DNA of 64,000 nt, from NCBI GenBank assembly GCA_015680685.1, contig MNCI01015694.1:260626-324625 (forward strand). The letters run 5' to 3'. The first letter of the stretch is position 1. The number at the start of each line of letters is the position of its first letter. This DNA is from Gnetum montanum. Taxonomy: Eukaryota; Streptophyta; Gnetopsida; Gnetales; Gnetaceae. Shown here in pieces: positions 45,138 through 57,060 of the stretch. The translations under genes were made by a program, and so were the position numbers. The notes beneath the pieces were generated by a model. That model was not told where the DNA came from. It made no database searches and saw nothing but the letters and a program-made list of their open reading frames with translations.

Positions 45138-46638
45138 TGATGAGCAGTAAAAGTTCCCAACACCCAACCATACAAATTACAAGCATACATAGGTAACCTA
45201 ATCATAATATGTGGATTGAACTAGTATGGTATTTAGCTGGTTAATCTTGATCACAAGTCAATGTCTATCCAGTTATAATCATGTGGTTCTTAGTGCGTAT
45301 GGTTAAGTCTAAAGGAGATATATGATCTTGATGTTGATGTGACCATCATTATCCCAGCCTTATCCTAGTAAAATGGGGTTAGATACATGAGTTTCTTTTC
45401 TTCATTTGCCTCTATGAAGAGCTAGATCCTTGTCTATTTATAGTTTCTTCAAATCATGTTCAATTATTTTTAATTATGTCATCTTTGGTCTTTCTTTTGA
45501 TGAATTTTCTAGAATATTAATATAACAACCTTTATTTATAGGCTTATTATCTGATCTTCACTACACATGTCCAAATCATCTAAGCCATCATTCTTGTAGC
45601 TTATATGCAAGTCTTCCTTTGATGTCTGTATTATGTAGTTTATTTCTTTTAGTAACATTCAACATCCATTGAAGCATTCACATTTCTACCACACTAATTT
45701 AGTGTTCATGCCTCTTTTGTACTACCCAACATTTAGCACTATATAAGATAGCAGACTTGAAATCTATCATGTAAAATTTCCCCTTTAATTTTATTAGCAT
45801 TCTTTTATCACATAAAACACTACTAGCCTATCTCCATTTTGACCATCTTACTTCAATTCTATTTCTAATATCTTTATCAATTTCACCAACTAATTAGGGG
45901 ATTGATCCTAGGTAGCAAAATTGTTTGTAGTAAGGGACCTTTTTTTCCTTGAATTGTTACTTTTATTTTACCACTATTTATACTATTGATGTGGCCATAT
46001 TAAAATATCACTAAATATTAAAATATTAAAAGTTAATCTATCTAATTTAAGTATAAGAAATGAGATCTAACTGGCCTACACAATGAATAGTTGTTCCCAA
46101 CTTGTCATACACATGCTAAACTTAAATTAATGTTGTTAGGTTATCAAGTGTTCCACTATTATGTGCACCAAGTGGTAACACTACCAAGATTACCAAACAC
46201 TAACGTATTTATGCTTGAAGTTGGTCGTACTCATTTTGTATAATTAATATGCATTTCATTATAAATTATTAACTAATTATGAAAAAAAGTAAATGAACAA
46301 GGAAATTGAATTGCACTTAAAAAACATTAAACTATGTTAGTGTATTGCAATGAAGGTAAATTAATCTTGATCTTATTATCATCCATGAAAAAGTATCCAA
46401 GTACATTAGAGGAATTGTTAGCTATGTGATGAATCATTAGTTGGCTGCGTCAATGAGCATGAGCTGACATAGCCCCATTGATGCATGGAAAGATGCATCA
46501 ATGCAGTGTCATGTCAAGCCTATATAAATGCTAAGAACCACTACTAAACATACTAAACTATAATCACAAGGCATATGAAACACTTCCCAAATATAGGGCT
46601 TATAATTGACTTACAAAATGTTACTAGATGACTCATCA
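45138..46638 (-). repeat. 3' LTR of element E, interrupted by an RTE fragment
   Basis: Begins TGATGAGCAGT (45,138), ends GACTCATCA (46,638). Minus the RTE insert it is about 850 bp and aligns with the LTRs of C and D (CCCAACCATACAAAT, ACCAAACACTAA, CGTACTCATT). U3 carries CCATTGATGCATGG-type repeats and TATA at about 46,520 (CCTATATAAATGC, plus-strand letters). A degenerate polypurine tract follows. Confidence 0.85.
45347..45985 (-). mobile_element. 5'-truncated RTE LINE inside the LTR of E
   Basis: Minus strand: KFYMIDFKSAILYSAKCWVV, then KRHEH and VEM.MLQWML, the same C-terminal RT end as at 43,631. Its 3' tail lies at 45,347-45,375 (GGGATAATGATGG). The duplication TTGATGTGACCAT (45,334-45,346) / TTGATGTGGCCAT (45,986-45,998) has one change. 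Confidence 0.88.
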
Positions 46639-47354
46639 TTGCTCCACAACTCAGTTAAGCTAGTTCCATAGCTTTAATACCAACACAAAAAACTGAAACT
46701 AGACACATGACATGATCAATGTAGAGGAATACAATTGTACATATATAAATATCATGACTACAATACAATACAATACAAGCCACCTCATCAGGATATGCTA
46801 GGGGATGATGGCTAAGAGAAGAAGCCCCCTAACATGCCTATTTGATATGGAAAGAAGCTTAAGAGCTAGATGTGGATATATGAAATTACTAAAGTTTGGC
46901 TTCTAGGTCCATGCATTAGTCCTTACTCTTGCAAGAGTGCTTGTTGTTATTCCCTAGCATCAGCTTAGAACTACTTGTTACTTCTATTTATCTACAGGAG
47001 ATTGCACAGTGCTACATCCAACTTGATCGCTACTTGATGAAGTTTTTCCTCTAGCTCTATGCATAATCAACAAGTAGAAGTTTGAATCATATGAAGGTAC
47101 CTTCTCTATTCCACCTACACATTCTTCTCAGCTTCCTTGAGTCTACTCTCAAGGATTGTGATAGCTACTTTAGGGTAGAGGATGTACATATTCTCCAGTA
47201 GTTCCATCTTTTGCTACAAAGTTAGTTCATTTACAACCATATTTTGGAGTTTTTTGTTCAAGGTGTCAAATTTATTCTTCACCTCATGCCTCTCCCTGGT
47301 TACATGTTCATTCGATAGAGCTACAAGTTTTTGCAATTGACATACCTCTACATC
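46639..47354 (-). pseudogene. Element E: polypurine tract and ORF3 C-terminal part
   Basis: After the LTR comes a decayed polypurine tract (minus strand AGTTGTGGAGCAA). Then minus-strand sequence corresponding to the coiled-coil end of ORF3 of C and D (for example 46,990-47,350, with K/E/L-rich frames), interrupted at 47,354 by element D. Other pieces lie at 59,391-59,470 and 61,811-62,381. Confidence 0.62.
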
Positions 47355-48232
47355 TAATGGGTGGCGAGTATACCCTATGCCCAACCATACAAATTACAAG
47401 TGTTCACACGCAATCTAGTTGAATTCCGCAAACCTTAAGTTTCTAAGTATGCTGGTTCTAGGAGGTGAAATCTAACCATGACGATTGTTGTGTTCCTAAC
47501 TACACTTGTGAAGCTTAATTGTATGGTTAAGTGTAATTGGGGCACATGATTTTTATTATTTTATGTTTTATTCACCTACGATTGATAACAAGTTGAAACT
47601 CAATTTATTAACTAATTTAACTAATCTAATTGCTAACTAATAACTATCCTAACATAAGCATCCAGTTTCACTTTCCATACATGTCCTAAATGCATACAAC
47701 ACTGTTGGGTTACTAAGCATTAAGCACTGTTGGGATTACGAAGCACTATATGTTATGCTCTAAGCAACTATACGTATGTGTTTAATCTATTTAGCTTAAT
47801 TAGTTAATTAATTAAAGCCTTACTTATCTTAATTAATCATGTAATTAATGAAAACAATAAATGTAGAAATAAATCATTAATTTATTCCAAGTGTTGCAAG
47901 GTTTGATCAAAAGGCTTATCTTTATTTTTGTTCACATTGGTATGATTAGGCACATTAGTGCTCGAATAATGATCCATACACTTTCTGACTCTTGCTGGGG
48001 GCACTTAGAAAAACATTCTAACTCTTAAATGATAAAACTAAAAGAGATCTACTACAACTATGATAAGACATGCCATAAACATGGTGGGTAAGTGCGTATT
48101 TATAGAATTTATTGTGGAGCTACATTGACGAGGCCCCATAAACAAAGCAAATGCTATGTTGATAGGGCAACACCATGTAGATAGGGCCATGTTGATGGGG
48201 GCCTGTTGATGTGATACTTTGATGCTTCATCA
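47355..48232 (-). repeat. 3' LTR of element D
   Basis: 878 bp, start decayed to TAATGGG, end TTCATCA. It matches 58,467-59,390 along its length. A polypurine tract (minus strand CAATCGTCGGGGTA) follows at 48,233. Confidence 0.92.
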
Positions 48233-48429
48233 TACCCCGACGATTGAATGAAAACTCATCCTCAAGTTCCCTTACAAGATTGGGAAGGTATGGGATTATT
48301 GATTGACACTTGACACAATAGATTGACACAACAAAACTAAGTGTCCAAGTGTACAGATGGACATCATTACAAAAATTTATGGTGTTCATAACACAAAATT
48401 GAAACCATGACATGACTACTTAAACTAGA

Positions 48430-51331
48430 CAACGCATCCTTTGATGGCATGAAGATGTTTGAGAAGATCAAATAGTCCTAGGTGATGGAGTTTCTTGAGG
48501 TTTTGAAGGACCTTTGCCGACTTTGGGCACATGCAGTGGCTTAGGTGCATGTGGCTATTCTGCTATGGCTGCTACCTCCAATGGAAGATGAAAGGCATCT
48601 AGTAATGCCTTCATCTTCTTCTCCTTGCTCTAGGGATTATTCATAGTCCATGCAGCATCACCAATGTGGGCTGGAATGGGGATATCCCACAAATAGGGCA
48701 TTACTAGAAACAACTCTTTAACATTGAAAAACTAGGTAGTGAATTATTTGCATTTGACATTGAAAGCTTTGACTACATTTTTCAGCTCTTGGTAGTCATT
48801 CATTCTTTTGGCTAGGCTCTTGATAGTGGATCTCTAATTAGAATATTTTCCCTTAAGAACCTCAAGTTTAGTGTTTGCCTTTGCAAGCTTTTTCTTGGTA
48901 TCCTTGTGATGCTTGAACTCGACTACATACAACAAATATGAGTTGGCCACTTACTTTTCTAGTTCTGACCATGGTCGTTTGGTAGTTAACATAGCCAGGT
49001 TTGCATACTAGAGATTGGAAAGCTTTATATATTCAGTTATTTCCTCTATATGCAACTCCTTCAGTGGAATTTATGCTTTATTATATTGATCAATCCCATC
49101 GATCATGGGCTGCCATAATTTGAGTCCTTGTTAGAGTTTCTGGAGCATCTTGTTCACCTTTGCCTTCATCACTTGAATGTGTTTCTCATTTATTTCCTTC
49201 TGTAGGCCAACTTGGTCTCTGTAGTGATCCTTAACTCTCTCGAATTTTAAAGCCTCTGATTTCCAAGTGGCTACCTCTATTGTAGTCTTTTGGTGAAGGG
49301 CACGAACCTCCTCCATGGAGAGGTTTCTATTCTCAACTACCAATTTTCTTAACTCTATGTTTTCTCTGGCTAGTTACTCCTATTATTGATGGATAAAATC
49401 AGTTAACTATTGTCTATGCGAATTAACATTTCATAGGTGATGATTTTCTACAGTTAGCTATGCATTCTCATAGTAGGTTAGATCCAAGGCCCTCTAAATT
49501 TTATGTTGGGTGTCCTCTACATAGGATTGGTAAAACATCATTATCTCCATTGCACCCTCAACCCCTTTCAACCTAGTGTGAACTTGTTCAAGAGATTCAT
49601 CTCTTGTTAATGTTGGGTTGAGAAATACAGGGTTGACAATCTGGGCTTTTAATTTAGTAACTTCCATAGCCAGGAATTCATTCAGCTACGTTTCTATTTC
49701 AAGTTACCCTTCCAAAATAATGTTCTTATCCCTTGCCTCTAGCAGCTCTGATTGGGTTGCAATTATACTATCCAGAAAGTCAAAAATATCTAGAAGTAGT
49801 TGTTTGGTTTTTACTAGTCAGTTGAGTAGTTGTTCATGTTGTGCTATGCTTAATCTACCACTTATGATCCTTGAAAATGTTTGCACATATTTAAGTGTAG
49901 TGACATTTGGTATAGATGTTGTAGGTGCATTGAGTGTCTTAGCAATTTTTTCAGCAACTAGCTCTACTATTGTCTCCTACACTTGGTGTTGCATCACTAG
50001 AACTATTGTCACCTCACCCTCCTCTAAGTGCACCGAGAAGCTCGTAGCATTCCTGAAAATCTCTGGGAGTTGCTACTATTCTGAGAAATATATTGTTACC
50101 TCTCTAGCACTAGAATTCAGCCTTGTAAACAATTGCATTCATTGGATAGAGAAAATGAATCCACCTCCTTCCATTAGGTTGAATGTTTAGTCCACCTTAT
50201 TTAGGTGACTCATTATGGGCCAATACACAGATAGGTCTCCACCACTCGTGCCTACTTGTTACTCTTGCTCAGTCAAGATCCATTCTTGGAACTCATGCAA
50301 ACATTGGGATGTTGTAATGACATTTGGCACTATTTTGTGAGTGGTAGGTGAAGGTGGTGATTGCTGATCCTCTTCTTGAATTGTGGTTGTAGGAGTTTCT
50401 TCCTTCATCATCTTCATCCAATTAGCAGTCTAAGTGCATCGAACAACATCATTAGTGTAGTAGACTATTCCTTCCCTTCAACATAATTTTTTGATGAGGC
50501 ATGGGAAGGGAAGTGCCTTTCTTCCATGTTCATTCTCCTTGAACTACTTTTCTATCTCTAGATAGATTAGTTGTGGAAAGTTGATGGGGAATCTTCCACT
50601 CAAAGAAGCACAAGCATGGGTAGAAAGGATAGTGATCTTGCTAGGCCTCACCATGGGGTTTAGGTGAAAGGTTGCAATCTTGTAGTGGATTTTTTCTACC
50701 CATGTAAGCACATCATACTTCTTGCAATTGACATCATAGAACCATTGAATCCATTCCTTTTTGATCTTGGGGTCTACCTGCATCGAAATCTTGGTGAGAT
50801 TTGCCCTAGTTTTAGGCAACCCAAGTGCTTTTGTAATGGCTTGCACTAAGTAGGACATTGAAATGTCATTGATCTTGATCATTGAATTAGCCTGCCTGTT
50901 GTTTCAAAATAGGAACATCTCTCCAATATACCACTTCCTAGTAGAAGTGATAATTAGCCACATGGGAGAGGTCTTTAGTTGGTCATGTACCTCTTTAGGT
51001 TTTTACTCCAAGAAAGAGCTCAAGTTCAACTCCTGGAGCATCATCTTCTAGAACTCCCTTAATTTGATTTGATTCAGGTAGGCTTCCATCAAGGTCACCT
51101 CAAGGTTTGCTTGTTGAGTTGGTGCCTCATCCCAGCAAGAATGTTCTATTACTATCACCTATTTTGGAATCTAACAAATAAACTCTACTTTGGCCTCTTC
51201 CCTTAGAGGACTTGTGATATGTGTTGCAATTGGTTCTTTCTAGGCCTGTTATTAGCCCCTTCCCCTTCTTATCTATTTCTCCCTTGGCTGAGATGTTTTT
51301 CCTTCCTACATGTGTTTGCCTTTTGTGCCAT
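48430..51331 (-). pseudogene. ORF3 of element D: plant-retroelement domain plus long coiled coil
   Basis: About 950 codons read through stops, from the ATG at 51,331 (MAQKANT). The folded domain lies at 50,450-50,900: IQWFYDVNCKKYDVLTWVE, ATFHLNPMVRPSKI, GRFPINFPQLIYLEIEK and LPFPCLIKK, parallel to C. Next come MQHQ and ETIVELVAEKIAKTLNAPTT (about 49,890-49,990), then coiled coil: LLLDIFDFLDSIIATQSELL, LEQVHTRLKGVEGAMEIM and 49,131-49,343 (NLSMEEVRALHQKTTIEVAT...QVGLQKEINEKHIQ), which aligns with 13,795-14,007 of C. Role unknown. The position matches the extra ORF of Athila elements, but I see no envelope hallmark. Confidence 0.72.
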
Positions 51332-53430
51332 CTACAATCACAACACATCCATGGATTAGTAGATATAATGTGTAACTTAGAATAATTGGATACCTTATCT
51401 CATTAATTAGTTGCACTTGGCTATGGTTGGACCATGGTAAACTGATTATTTTATTAATTAATTTTTATTATAAGTGTCACCAGAGCTCGTTGGAAAGGTT
51501 TAACTCCTATGATTTTGTATTTTAATGTTGATTCCTTAGTTAAACCTTTATGAGAGTTCAAAAAATGTTGAAATATTTTCTATCAAAAATGACACATTTA
51601 TGATCCCCATGACTAAGAGCTTACCTTTGGGAGCTACAAGGTTAAATAATGGAGTGATTTGGACAAACAGTTATGAAGTTATGGACTCTGGAAGGTTCTA
51701 GGCTCTGAAAACTACAAAAACTCCTTGGACGTTTGAAAGCAAATGTGAAAATTTCTATAGGGGGTCAGTCATATATATAGTATTTTTGTGTTGTGTCGAT
51801 AGGGGCATGTATATGGTGCATCATATACACATGGGCTCTATCAATGAGGCCCCATTTATGGGGTCCATAAACAAAATTTCCAAACTTGAATATTTCAAAA
51901 AATACAAGGAATTTTTGAATGAATTGTGGGTCTATGGAATCCCAGAAAAGGCAAGAATATGATGTAATCATTGAAGATGGTCTTTGAAAGTTAAAAAATT
52001 CAAAAATTTGATGAAGAATGTGTGAATTAAAGAAAATACTTAAAGGAGCACATAGTCATATGCAAAAGATGGGTACACAAAAGATTCTGATTGCAAAATT
52101 GCCTAAGGATAAAGTGCTTAATGAACCAAACCAAGAGATATGCAAGTGGGTCCTTCCCATAGCAAGTACATGCCCTGTTTGCCCTTACATAACCTCAACC
52201 TAGGGAGTCTATGGAACCCATAGTCAATTAATTGTTGATGAAAGTTAAGGACCAAAACTTGGAAGATTCTATCAAAGAATTCAAGTACGTTAAACAAGAC
52301 ACTGAATCAAGAACATGGACACTTGCAATGAGGTGAGGTATGGGTAACATGGATGGGTGATGGAGAATGTGGAATGAAGTTTCAAATTGAGGTCATAAGA
52401 AATCCCTTATGGATTTATGTTTAAATGATGTAAGAAGATCCATCCTTAGTCTAGACCAAAACTAATCACTTTTAGTGACTTTGCATCATGACTCCAAGAA
52501 TGATCCAACCCCTTTAGACACAAGAGTGCTTCCAAAGAACAACCATCATTCCTTAAAGAGAAGAGAAGAGAAGCAAGAAGTGAGCAAGGGCCTTAGTTAA
52601 AGAGGACCTTTAGGCATGGGTAACATGTCTTTCTAGTCCCATAACTAGTTCTTGTAGCTCATTTATTTGTCTAAGGAATGTGCTTTGAATTCCCACCATA
52701 TTTTTTTCTTTGTTTCTTTTATTTTCTTTTTTTTTGTTAACTTATTTTTATTTTTATTTTTTTGAAATTTTTGGATGGGAACCACACCATGCAAAGACTT
52801 AGTCAGCTTCCTATTATTGGTTGAAATGGAATGGTAAGAAATCCATGAAAACACTCATGCACCCAAGTAAGTAGAAGAGTAAAAAGAGTTTGAGTTGTCT
52901 TGAAGTCACACCCTATGAAAACCTTTAAATCCTTCCTAATTTTGGAAACTACCAAGGTCACAAATTTATTAAAAGTTTATTTAATGAAAGGGACCTCATA
53001 TTCCCAAAATGAGGAAAACCATAGATTTTTATGGATGGGTGGATGTCGTGGACTCACTGCCTATTCCATGAAAAAGAAACCATGTCTTAGCCTTCGATAC
53101 AAAAATTCAAAAATAGAAACCAGACATTAGCAAATAAAACATTAAGCATAAACCACCATTAGCAACAACTATAACACCATTGTGTCCTATTGGCATAAAG
53201 AAGGTTTATTAACAAAAATTAGAAAATCACACTAAAATAAAGTAAAATATATAAGAAAGTGTAAATAATCAAGAAAAATTTAAATGTACTAATGATGGTG
53301 TAAAAATAAAATGGTGTAAAATAGAAAAAAGTTTTAAAAATCAAAAAGGTATAAAACAAATAATTTGCAAAAAAAAAATGTGTAAAAAAAAATAGAAAAA
53401 TGAGGGAGCCATGTATATGGTTAGCACAAA
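51332..53430 (-). other. Spacer between integrase and ORF3 of element D
   Basis: Non-coding. Contains the middle G-tract motif (51,601-51,620), the internal promoter candidate, conserved blocks at 52,145-52,190, 52,621-52,660 and 53,030-53,060, and A/T-rich runs. Ends at the first G-tract motif (53,432-53,456). Confidence 0.7.
51770..51890 (-). promoter_or_regulatory. Candidate internal promoter upstream of ORF3 in element D
   Basis: Minus strand CTATATATATG (51,770-51,780), identical to that of C. Upstream of it, plus-strand letters TGTCGATAGGGG, ATCAATGAGGCC (51,840-51,851) and CCATAAACAAAATT parallel D's own LTR U3, where ATCAATGAGGCC is at 59,336-59,347 and CCATAAACGCAAAAATT near 59,256. 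ORF3 starts about 440 bp downstream. Confidence 0.55.
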
Positions 53431-53459
53431 TGGCCATCTCCCCCATGATTGAGTGGGAA

Positions 53460-54470
53460 GGAGGAGTCTAAAAAATTAAGCATGGTTGTCCATTTATTGA
53501 GGTATTTGTTGCACTAGCTTGCTTGGGCTTGTGGAAAGGCTTACCTTATTGGATGTTAACCAAATGCTTCTTGTTTGGGCTTTCAGGTTTGTATATGTTC
53601 ATGGCCCAAAAAGGAAAGGTTTCATCAATTATATAAGGCCCCTTCCACAATTTTTGGAACTTAGTTCATTGAGGTACATGTGTGGGGTTCCAATAGAGGA
53701 CCTTGTCTTTAGGTTGAAATTTCTCTTTTCATATTCTTAGATCATGTCGTTGTTTGTTAAATGCCTTGTGCACCTCATTCAAGGATAGGACTACCAAGAA
53801 ATTTTTGTCTAGTACATTTAGGTTGATTAATATTTCTTTTTGTGCTAGGCTAAGGTCAAGGTTCAAGTCATAAGCTGTTGAGAGTGTACAAAGCTCAAAT
53901 TGAATTGGGAGCATTGAAAGTTTTCCATACATTAGCTCATAGGGAGAGTAGCCAATAGGGAGTTTCCATGTTGAGAAGTATGCCTAGAGGGCATAATTTG
54001 ATTTTGTGCTCTAGTCTCTCCTATATTTGCTAACAATTTTCATTAGGATCTTTGTGATCTCCCTATTGGTAACTTCTACTTGACCGTTGGCTTGGGGGTA
54101 ATAAGGTATTGTTAATTTATGTTCAATCCCTAAGTGTTGCATAAGCTTGTGAAAAGTAGCACCTATAAAATGGGTTTTATTATAAAAAATCAATGCATGT
54201 GGCATCCCAAACCTATTTACAACATTTTGTTGTACAAATTATGCAATAATGGATGATGTATAGTTGATGACGACTATTGCTTCTACCCATTTTATGTAGT
54301 AATCAATGATGATGATTATATATGCCTTTCCATTTTACATGGGTGTGATGGGACCTATGAAGTCAATGCCCCATATGTTAAATGGTTCTAGTGGTTGAAT
54401 CCACTATTGAGGATCCTCCATTTATGTGGTTATCCCATAATCTCATTACGAGCATTTACAAGATTAGACA
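53460..54470 (-). pseudogene. Integrase of element D
   Basis: Blocks: 54,011-54,205 with ALIFYNKTHFIGATFHKLMQ and IPYYPQANGQVEVTNREI (second catalytic region); 53,729-53,932 with MYGKLSMLPIQFELCTLS and KAFNKQRHDLRI; then the WEGPY-type end near 53,620. The first catalytic block is at 54,270-54,420 in broken frames. Same layout as B. Confidence 0.87.
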
Positions 54471-55330
54471 AACTAGTGAGCATCCCTGGAGATTGTGGGC
54501 CATTATTATCCTACCATTAGGAGTTTTATGGTTGTGCATCTCCTTGCATAGTGGCTCCCACAAGGATCCTCATGAGCATCCTAGAGAACATGTAGATGAT
54601 CAGCATTAGGTACAGACCAATGAACTAGGCCATCGATGCATACCTTGTAAAGGTGTCAATTGATTTCTATGAACTGTTTGGCCTGATGAAGAAACTGTTG
54701 TTTCTTCTTGTAGTCGAAATCTTAGGGCATCTCTTAAGTGAGAAGATAAGTGAGGATGTTAGCATACCATTTTCATTCTATGGGAACTTGTTCATTTATT
54801 ACACCAGTAAAGAGAAGTTCATTAGGAAATTGGTTAGAGAGTGGGATCTCCTCCTCTTTGTTATCCCATCGTAACCAAGAGAGATGGTCAACAATCACAT
54901 TTTGAATCCCCTTTTGATCTACCATCATAAGATTGAATTCCTACAAGATCATAAGCCACCATATGACATGAGGGATCACCATTGGCTTGTTCATGAGGAA
55001 GCAAATGACACTATGGTCAGTTTGCACAAACACTTTATATCTAAGCACATACTACCTAAACTCCTCTAGATCATATACCACTACCATTAGTTCTTTCTCT
55101 GTGATGGTAAAATTCAACTATGCACCCACAATGATTTGACTTGCATAGTGGATGTAATATGAATGTTTCTTGCCATCGAACTACATAAGCATAGCTCCCA
55201 AGGCATAATTTGATACATTTGTAATTATATGAAACAATCTGGACCAGTCGGGTGCTTGTAGAATTGGAGTCTCCATGAGCTTTTGCTTGAGGCTCTGGAA
55301 TGCATTTTGGTATTCCTTGGTCTAGATGAA
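54471..55330 (-). pseudogene. Integrase N-terminus and RNase H of element D
   Basis: The minus strand aligns with B 20,010-20,870: the RNase H portion with LL...QFDLMMVDQKG and VVDHLSWL-like sequence near 54,880-54,960, and TDHSVICFLMNKP near 54,990-55,030. Frames are broken by several stops. Confidence 0.78.
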
Positions 55331-56170
55331 TGGAGCATCTTTCTTTGTTAGCTCCACTAATAGTTTTGTGATTTTAGAGAAATTCTCTATAAACTACCGG
55401 TAGTAACTAGTGTGTCCAAGGAATGAGTGAATGTCTTTAATAGTTTCTGGTTGGCAAGTTATTCCTTGGATGATCCTTATTTTTTCAAGGTCCATTTCAA
55501 TCCCTTCCTATGAAATTTTGTGCCCCAATACAATGATTTCTTGGATCATGAGATGGCTCTTTTTCCAATTAAGCTACAAGTTTGTTTCCATACATCTTTT
55601 AAGTACTTGCTCAAGGCAGTCCAAGGCTTGCTCGAATGTAGCACCATAAGTGGAGAAGTCATCCATAAAGACTTCCACTCCAATATTGATTTTTTATTGA
55701 AATATGCTTAAGACCAAGCATTGGAAAGTGGTAGGAGCATTGCATAGACCAAAAGACATCTTGTGATATGCAAAATTCTCCTAAGGACTCATGAATGTTG
55801 TTTTGGCCTAGTCTTTTGGTGCAATCTAGATTTGATTATAGCCACTATAACCATCCAGAAAACTGTAATAGCAATGCCTAGATATGGTGTCCAACACCTA
55901 ATCAATGAATGATAACGAAATATGATCTTTAAATGTTGCCATGTTTAACAGCTGAAGTTGATACAAATTTTTCATTTGTCACATCTCTTTGGTACTATCA
56001 TGAGTGGGATGACTTATTTGCTATCTACAATCGGGTAGATGAACCCTGCCTCAAGGAGTTGCTCAATCTTCTCTTTGATGATTTCCTTCAATTTTGGGTT
56101 CAAACACTATTGTGGTTGCCTCTTGGGCATCATAGTCAAATCAGTATAAATGTGGTGTTGGCATATCTAT
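55331..56170 (-). pseudogene. Reverse transcriptase of element D
   Basis: Motif series in broken frames: FLDGYSGYNQI-like (near 55,840-55,870), FGLCNAPTTFQ-like (near 55,740), and catalytic FMDDFSTYGATFEQA (55,630-55,690), with both aspartates kept, unlike B. The thumb follows near 55,400-55,560. A stop lies just upstream of the catalytic block. Confidence 0.84.
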
Positions 56171-57060
56171 CTATCAATTCTAGTGAGTTTAGGATATGAC
56201 CAAGCAAAGGTTGTTGGCCACCTATTGAGCACTTTCAATAGTTTTACTTCTTTCTCAGGAGCAAGTTTGGCATTAAGTATGACTAGCTTTTCATTTTTTA
56301 AAAATACATATTCTAGGCTAGTAGTTAGAGTTTTTAACTTTAGGGGCTTTTGTTTAATATTCTCAAGGATCTCCAACTCTCCCCAATTGATATCATCATT
56401 TTCATCACTAGAGAGTTGGTGATGAACTTGCTTTAGTTCATCCATGCCTATGACATAAGAGCATGTCAAGCTCTCAGTAGGTTCCATGCACATTATGCTA
56501 CTTTCAAGATCAGAGGTCAGCCATTGGGTGTCCTCTTGTTTTGTGGTTGTTACATATAAAAACCTTTGAATATATGCTTCATGTGCACACTACCTACATG
56601 TGAAAATAGATGTTAATTTCATGGACCAGAGATTCTACATGCAATTGCACCCTGTATCATTGTACACAATGCATGGAACTCACTTCTTCTCGATCTTTCC
56701 AAATATATTTTCCTTAGATATTTCCAAGAAAAGATTTCTAATGCCCATTCTTGCATCAATAGTGCTTAGCTATGCCCTTCCCATAATTATTAGGAAGTCC
56801 CATTTACAGTTCTCAACCTTGATTAGGGCCACCCACAGATAGTGGTTACAATATCTTTTACTAGTTAAAATGGAATAATAATGGACTAATCTACTAATTC
56901 TAATTAGATATTTCTCTTCTTGAGAGGTGAAAGGTTCTAGGTAGTATACATCTCATGAGAAATCAAATTAACACTGAAACTTGAATTAAGAAGAGCTTTA
57001 CATGGTTTATTCCTAGCAATTTGTAAATAGATAAGAGGGCTCCTAAGATTAGCTAATTTT
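56167..57060 (-). pseudogene. Protease and linker of element D
   Basis: The linker 56,167-56,493 contains LEILENIKQKPLKLKTLTTS and FLKNEKLVILNAKLAPE, matching A and B. At about 56,960-57,000 the active-site region reads A-L-L-N-S-S-F-S-V-N-L, so the catalytic Asp seen in A (DLG) and B (DSG) is replaced by Asn. Confidence 0.78.

Noticed and set aside
49618-50190. 190-codon plus-strand open frame
   Set aside because: It is antisense to the coiled-coil part of ORF3 of D, which aligns with C on the minus strand. Ser/Ile-rich composition fits a shadow frame.
48430-51331. ORF3 as a retroviral envelope gene
   Set aside because: Position fits, but I see no signal peptide, fusion-type hydrophobic segment or clear membrane anchor; long coiled coil and a plant-retroelement domain instead.
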